Source: Bacillota bacterium
Lineage (GTDB): Bacteria; Bacillota; Bacilli; Paenibacillales; Paenibacillaceae
Reading direction: 5' to 3'
Length of the DNA stretch: 64,000 nucleotides
Assembly: GCA_023460795.1 (NCBI GenBank)
Contig: JAEWPC010000005.1
Coordinates: 68,958-132,957, forward strand
Of this stretch, positions 59,907 to 64,000 are shown in pieces; the stretch's first letter is position 1; each line of letters starts with the position of its first letter. Below the pieces are notes generated by a model. That model made no database searches, was not told the origin of the DNA, and saw only the letters and a list, made by a program, of their open reading frames with translations. Both the position numbers and the translations under genes were made by a program.

Positions 59907-61399
59907 GACGTTTATCAGCATACGGTCTATCGATCCTATCCGGATCTCTGATGATGCTAAGCATGCCGGGACACGACTATTCCATTCTTGCATGGTTTGG
60001 TCTTGTTCCTCTTTTGCTTGCGCTCAGGAACCAATCCTCTCTGCAGTCTTATTGGTTAATCAACGTATGCGCCATGGTCTGGTCGGTCGGGACGCATGTG
60101 TGGTACCCGTCGATCTTCGGATGGTCCGGTTATCTCATCATGCTCGCGGGAGGACTGTTCTACGGGGCTATTCTTAAGATCGGGTACGACATGAGCCGGC
60201 GCATTCCGAGATGGTACGGCCTATTCGCGCTGCCGATCGCGTTCAGCGTGCTGGAGTGGGTCAAGACGATTATCCCCTTCACCAAGACGTGGTGGATAGA
60301 GTTAATCGCGAAGTCGCAGTGGACGGTTCCGGCGCACCTGCAGCTGTTATCCTACACCGGGTTTATCGGCCTGTCGTTCCTTATCCTGCTTGCGAACGCA
60401 TGCATCGCCAAGCTGATCGCGGAATTCCGATTAGCTAGACGAGCGATTCTGCTTCCCATCGCGTTGCTGCTGTTACCTGTCGCTAATGCGATCTTCGGCA
60501 CGGTCGTGCTGAACCATAGCCATGCCCGGTTAGCCGACGGCCCGATAAGAATCGGCGCGACCGTCGATCTCATTAATCAGGACCCTAGCGTTATCGCTCT
60601 GGGAAGCCAGGCAACGGCGGGCGACGGTTACTTAGCGGATACGCCGGAGATGCAGCAGCGAATCTTCGAGATCAATCGGGATCTGTCCCGGCAGTTAGCC
60701 GAGAAGGAGGGCCCGCTGGATATCCTCGTGTGGGGCGAGAACGAGTTCATGAATCTCGGCGATGCCGCCATGGTGGACCAGCTCGCTGCGCTGTCGAGAG
60801 AGTTAAGGGCCTATATAGCCGCGGATACCGTCTGGGAGACGGAAGATGCCATGTACGATACCGCGTTGCTCATGTCCCCCGAGGGCGAAGAGGCAGGCAG
60901 AACGCCGAAAATATTCACGCTATGGGGCGAAGAGGCTCACGGCTTCTCTTCCGGGCCACGGGACTACAACGTATACGATACCGAGCTAGGCAAGATTGCG
61001 CTGGCGGTGTGTTGGGACCGGCACGATCCTTCCATACTGAGAGGATATGCGCGCAGCGGCGCGCAGCTCGCGCTCATACCCGCGGATGACGACTTTAACG
61101 GCAACAAGCGGTTTCCTTATTTCGCGGCCGGCGACGCCGTGTTCCGTGCGGTGGAGAACCATATGGCGATCGGCTCGGGCTCGACGTCCGGGGTTGCCCA
61201 AGTCATCACGCCGTATGGCGAAATGACCGCGATGAGCGGCGTGAACGAGCGAGGGGCGATAGCGGGAGAGACGTTCGTCGTAAATACGCCGACCTTCTAC
61301 ACCCGGTATGGAGACGTGTTCGCCTATTTGCTAAGCGCTTGTTTTCTCGTACTCCTCCTCATCTCCGAGCGGAACAAAGCTCGACGCCAATCCCTCTAA
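59903..61399 (+). CDS. Apolipoprotein N-acyltransferase-like protein (Lnt-like)
   Basis: The 498-residue protein has about six N-terminal membrane segments, a nitrilase domain (~215-465) and a final membrane segment, the layout of Lnt. The Glu-Lys-Cys triad is visible as VWGENEF (~276), PKIFTLWGEE (~336) and AVCWDRHDP (~370). Lnt adds the third acyl chain to lipoproteins in Gram-negatives; Bacilli generally lack it, so activity on lipoproteins here is an open question and another amide could be the product. It is coupled to a GNAT gene. Confidence 0.8.
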   Translation: MRRLSAYGLSILSGSLMMLSMPGHDYSILAWFGLVPLLLALRNQSSLQSYWLINVCAMVWSVGTHVWYPSIFGWSGYLIMLAGGLFYGAILKIGYDMSRRIPRWYGLFALPIAFSVLEWVKTIIPFTKTWWIELIAKSQWTVPAHLQLLSYTGFIGLSFLILLANACIAKLIAEFRLARRAILLPIALLLLPVANAIFGTVVLNHSHARLADGPIRIGATVDLINQDPSVIALGSQATAGDGYLADTPEMQQRIFEINRDLSRQLAEKEGPLDILVWGENEFMNLGDAAMVDQLAALSRELRAYIAADTVWETEDAMYDTALLMSPEGEEAGRTPKIFTLWGEEAHGFSSGPRDYNVYDTELGKIALAVCWDRHDPSILRGYARSGAQLALIPADDDFNGNKRFPYFAAGDAVFRAVENHMAIGSGSTSGVAQVITPYGEMTAMSGVNERGAIAGETFVVNTPTFYTRYGDVFAYLLSACFLVLLLISERNKARRQSL

Positions 61400-61413
61400 T
61401 CGGGGGATTTTTT
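61389..61413 (+). terminator. Terminator overlapping the Lnt-like stop codon
   Basis: AATCCC pairs with GGGATT over 9 bases, followed by TTTT; the stop codon is in the loop. Confidence 0.6.
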
Positions 61414-61478
61414 ATTTTGTCGGATTAAAGGTAAAATTGAATGGCGGGAATACTAGCTTATCGAAACGAGGTCGACAC

Positions 61479-62345
61479 ATGGAGAAAAAACACAAACATT
61501 CTGCTCTAAGAAAATGGTTACGGGGTTTAGCGGTGGTCATCGGGGCGTTCGTCACGTCCTATGGACTGGAAGCCGTGCTCATTCCGAACAACGTATCCGA
61601 CGGAGGCGTCACGGGCATAAGCATCGTAGGCTCGGAGCTTGTCGGGATTCCGCTTGGCGTGTTGATCGCCATTCTTAATGTTCCGTTCGTATTCCTAGGA
61701 TATAAGCAAATCGGCAAGAGCTTCGCGATCTATTCCGTGCTCGGAATCGCCTCGTTGGCCATAGGCACCGTCGTCATGCACGAAATATCGCCGATCATCG
61801 AAGGCGACACGCTGCTCATCACCGTCGTCGGCGGTATTATCATCGGTTTCGGCATGGGTCTTGCGCTAAGGAACGGCGGCGCGTTGGACGGCATCGACAT
61901 GCTGGCCGTGTTGCTGTCGCGCAAACTACCCTTCGGCACGAGCGATCTGATCCTGTTCTTGAATATGTTCGTATTCATCATCGTATCGACCGTATTCGGC
62001 CTCCAGGGCGCAATCCTGTCGGGAATCGCTTATTACATCGCTTCCAAGATGATCCACATCGTCGAAGAAGGGTTAAGCGGCGCGAAGACGTTCAAGATTA
62101 TTACCAAATACCCCGAGGTCATGGTCGAGACGATTCGCGATCGCCTAGGTCGCGGAGCTACATATAGCCTTGTGGAAGGCGGATATTCCAACGAACAGTT
62201 CAAGGAAATCGCGTGCGTCATCAACCGAATGGAAGAAAGCAAGATGAAAGAGATCATTCAGGAGATCGACCCGCATGCCTTCATCGCCGTGTACGACGTC
62301 GCGGAGGTCAGAGGCGGGAACTTCAGCAAGAAGGATATCCACTAG
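61479..62345 (+). CDS. YitT-family membrane protein (DUF161/DUF2179)
   Basis: ATG 61479 is preferred (ACGAGG upstream); the 288-residue length is typical. It has five to six membrane segments (LIPNNVSDGGVTGISIV, RNGGALDGIDMLAVLLSRK) and a C-terminal DUF2179 ligand domain (~220-285). The family is abundant in Bacilli; transport or sensing is suspected but not established. Confidence 0.9.
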   Translation: MEKKHKHSALRKWLRGLAVVIGAFVTSYGLEAVLIPNNVSDGGVTGISIVGSELVGIPLGVLIAILNVPFVFLGYKQIGKSFAIYSVLGIASLAIGTVVMHEISPIIEGDTLLITVVGGIIIGFGMGLALRNGGALDGIDMLAVLLSRKLPFGTSDLILFLNMFVFIIVSTVFGLQGAILSGIAYYIASKMIHIVEEGLSGAKTFKIITKYPEVMVETIRDRLGRGATYSLVEGGYSNEQFKEIACVINRMEESKMKEIIQEIDPHAFIAVYDVAEVRGGNFSKKDIH

Positions 62346-62431
62346 GGCGAGCTTTAATTATTTAATCAAGTCCTTTAATCCGGACGGTTTTCGGAACGAA
62401 GAAAGCAGTGGTATAGTGTAAGTTAGCACTC

Positions 62432-62445
62432 TGAAAACGCTTTCT
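62432..62445 (+). promoter_or_regulatory. cre site before the xylanase
   Basis: TGAAAACGCTTTCT differs from the ideal TGAAANCGNTTTCA only at the last base. TATAGT at 62412-62417 may be the -10, so CcpA would bind just downstream of the start site and repress the xylanase in glucose. Confidence 0.65.
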
Positions 62446-62476
62446 AACGTACAAACGGAAACTGGAGGGATAAGAC

Positions 62477-63706
62477 GTGCAGAATAACGAATTGGCGCAC
62501 CGTATGGCTAGCAGTACGATCAAGCTTATCGACGGAGCGGGAAACCCTGTTGCAGGTCAAGAGGTAACGTTACGTCAAACCAATCATAAGTTCATCTTCG
62601 GATGCGGCATATTCGATGCGATCCCGGTAGCGAACCGTAACGTGCCGGCGGACAGGCTTGCTTTTCTCGAACAGAAGCTGGATTTATTCCTGGATGTATT
62701 CAATGGCGCGACGCTGCCATTCTACTGGGCGATGTACGAACCCGAGAAGGGAAATCCGAAAATTCCGGAATTGCAGACGGCCGCGAGGTGGCTGAAGGAT
62801 AGGAATATTGCGGTCAAAGGCCATCCTCTCTGCTGGCACACCCTAACGGCGCCATGGCTTCTGGATCTCAGCAACGAGGATATCCTGAAGGCGCAGTTAG
62901 CTAGAATCGAGCGCGACGTAACCGCCTTCCAAGGCTTGATCGATACGTGGGACGTCATCAACGAAGTCGTCATTATGCCGATCTTCGATAAGTACGACAA
63001 CGGCATTACGAGAATTAGCCAAGACCTCGGTCGAATCGGAATCATCAAGGAGATGTTCGCCAAGACGCGCGAGTGCAATCCCGGCGCCACTTTGCTGCTG
63101 AACGACTTCAACACGTCGATCAACTACGAGATCTTAATCGACGGGTGCTTGAACGCGGGGATTTCGATTGACGCCATCGGCATTCAGTCCCACCAGCATC
63201 AAGGCTATTGGGGACGCGAGAAGCTCGAAGAGGTGTTGGAGCGGTTCTCCCACTTCGGTCTGCCGATCCACTTTACGGAGAATACGTTAACGTCCGGTCA
63301 CATTATGCCGCCGGAAATCGACGACTTGAACGACTATCAGATTCCGGACTGGCCGTCCACGCCTGAATTCGAAGAACGTCAGGCAAGAGAGATCGACGAG
63401 ATGTATTCGATTCTGTTCAAGCATCCTCTGGTGGAAGCCATTACGACCTGGAATTTCAGCGACGAAGGCGCGTGGCTCGGAGCTCCGGCCGGAATCGTTC
63501 GAGTGGATAATACGCCGAAGCCTTCTTATGAGCTTCTGAAGAAGCGAATCAAAGGCGACTGGTCCACCCATGTGACGGTTACGACCGATAATGACGGAAC
63601 GGTCTCCTTCCATGGATTCGTCGGCGAGTACGATCTGATTTGCGGAGATAAGAAATCGAGCTTCCAGCTGGATAAAGACGTTGATTCGGTACGCTTGGTG
63701 ATTTAA
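62477..63706 (+). CDS. GH10 endo-beta-1,4-xylanase, cytoplasmic type
   Basis: GTG 62477 follows GGAGG by 8 bases. The 409-residue protein has no signal peptide. An N-terminal beta domain (LIDGAGNPVAGQEVTLRQTN) precedes the GH10 barrel with acid/base Glu in TWDVINEVVI (~160) and nucleophile Glu in LPIHFTENTLTSG (~270), plus GHPLCWHT. Intracellular GH10 enzymes act on imported xylo-oligosaccharides. The upstream cre box fits catabolite control. No xylan transporter is nearby in the window. Confidence 0.9.
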   Translation: MQNNELAHRMASSTIKLIDGAGNPVAGQEVTLRQTNHKFIFGCGIFDAIPVANRNVPADRLAFLEQKLDLFLDVFNGATLPFYWAMYEPEKGNPKIPELQTAARWLKDRNIAVKGHPLCWHTLTAPWLLDLSNEDILKAQLARIERDVTAFQGLIDTWDVINEVVIMPIFDKYDNGITRISQDLGRIGIIKEMFAKTRECNPGATLLLNDFNTSINYEILIDGCLNAGISIDAIGIQSHQHQGYWGREKLEEVLERFSHFGLPIHFTENTLTSGHIMPPEIDDLNDYQIPDWPSTPEFEERQAREIDEMYSILFKHPLVEAITTWNFSDEGAWLGAPAGIVRVDNTPKPSYELLKKRIKGDWSTHVTVTTDNDGTVSFHGFVGEYDLICGDKKSSFQLDKDVDSVRLVI

Positions 63707-64000
63707 CGGCTTATAAACTTGACCGCGCACGGCAAGGGAGTGTCCCATAAGTCATTACTAATGACTTTGTGAGGCACCTCTGTAGTTTATTAGTTATCGA
63801 TTGTAGTTTTGGCGGGGCATGTATCTCCTTCCGGTGTCTGTTGCCATCGTGAATTTTGAATTGGTAACCTCGTAACGAGGTGAATTCACGACGGCAAAGG
63901 CCAACGCTCCGCTCCTCCAGGAGATACATGCCCCTCTATTCTTCATCGAAAAAACCAAAAAGAAACCGTTCTTTGGTAAAATGGAGGTACCACCCAACCA
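63707..64000. mobile_element. Palindromic terminal region, possible end of an insertion element
   Basis: This gap holds a 19-base palindrome AAGTCATTA-C-TAATGACTT (63749-63767) and three nested inverted repeats centred near 63870: GGGGCATGTATCTCC (63814-63828) with its exact complement at 63920-63934, TTGCCATCGTGAATT (63841-63855) with 63883-63897 (one mismatch), and ACCTCG/CGAGGT (63867-63881). Such structure suggests an insertion-sequence end or a non-autonomous repeat, but no transposase is visible before the window ends. A long structured RNA is the alternative. Confidence 0.4.

Noticed and set aside
1..64000. CRISPR array, prophage or rRNA/tRNA genes
   Set aside because: No regularly spaced repeats, phage structural or integrase genes, or tRNA cloverleaf/rRNA sequences were recognised anywhere in the window.

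Overview
The window reads as a chromosomal segment of a spore-forming, Gram-positive Paenibacillaceae bacterium (Paenibacillus/Cohnella type). The signs are strong AGGAGG-type ribosome sites with frequent TTG/GTG starts, a spore photoproduct lyase (SplB), DUF3231 and CBO0543 proteins, a large SLH-domain surface protein, a YesN-type AraC response regulator next to a sugar ABC transporter, GH10 and GH16 enzymes, and cre-like CcpA boxes. No rRNA, tRNA, CRISPR array or complete transposase was seen. These organism statements are inference from gene content.

Region 1 (1-13.6 kb) is the most interesting. The 3' end of a YesN-type regulator is followed by a ribose/inositol-type ABC importer (lipoprotein, double ATPase, two permeases) and an aldose epimerase. 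After a terminator comes a second unit: Gfo/Idh/MocA dehydrogenase, TIM-barrel isomerase, histidine-box desaturase-like oxygenase, Rieske ferredoxin, FAD ferredoxin reductase, aldo/keto reductase and a creatininase-fold hydrolase. The content matches the rhizobial rhizopine (moc) genes: MocA, MocB-like binding protein, MocC and the MocD/E/F demethylase trio. I propose import and O-demethylation of a methylated cyclitol such as 3-O-methyl-scyllo-inosamine, pinitol or ononitol, then oxidation and ring opening. A perfect cre box precedes the first unit and a weaker one the second.

Region 2 (13.6-23 kb) holds a CuA-like cupredoxin lipoprotein, a nucleoside deaminase with an internal deletion, signal peptidase II, a YodB-like HxlR regulator with an SpxH-like thioredoxin-fold protein, a beta-helix protein behind a TetR regulator, a DHA2 drug exporter and an OmpR-type two-component system. 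Region 3 (23-31.3 kb) holds the 1377-residue GLUG/SLH surface protein, with OmpR-type direct repeats in its promoter, an ECF sigma factor with a membrane partner, a GH16-like protein, an MscS-family channel and a YrdB-family protein.

Region 4 (31.3-43.3 kb) is a mosaic of small regulatory and stress genes: a PadR-DUF4180 fusion with an alpha/beta hydrolase, two TetR regulators and a DUF1348 protein with a clear promoter/operator, a low-GC ChbG-like deacetylase, a peroxiredoxin, a WYL regulator, DoxX and GyrI-like proteins, two kinase-fold phosphotransferases and a DUF3231 protein. It also holds an ECF41 locus reduced by deletion to its promoter, 13 codons of a flavoprotein and the 3' part of the sigma gene.

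Region 5 (43.4-64 kb) has an exported protein with an ABC transporter and two-component system, a methyltransferase, an AraC regulator, splB, an AdhR-like MerR regulator with a divergent aldo/keto reductase, CsaA, a copper-amine-oxidase-N/DUF3298 protein, two CBO0543 membrane proteins, DoxX, a MarR regulon with twin operators, a MocR-type regulator with a GNAT enzyme, an apolipoprotein N-acyltransferase-like protein, a YitT protein and a cytoplasmic GH10 xylanase with a cre site. The window ends in a nested palindromic structure that may be the end of a mobile element.
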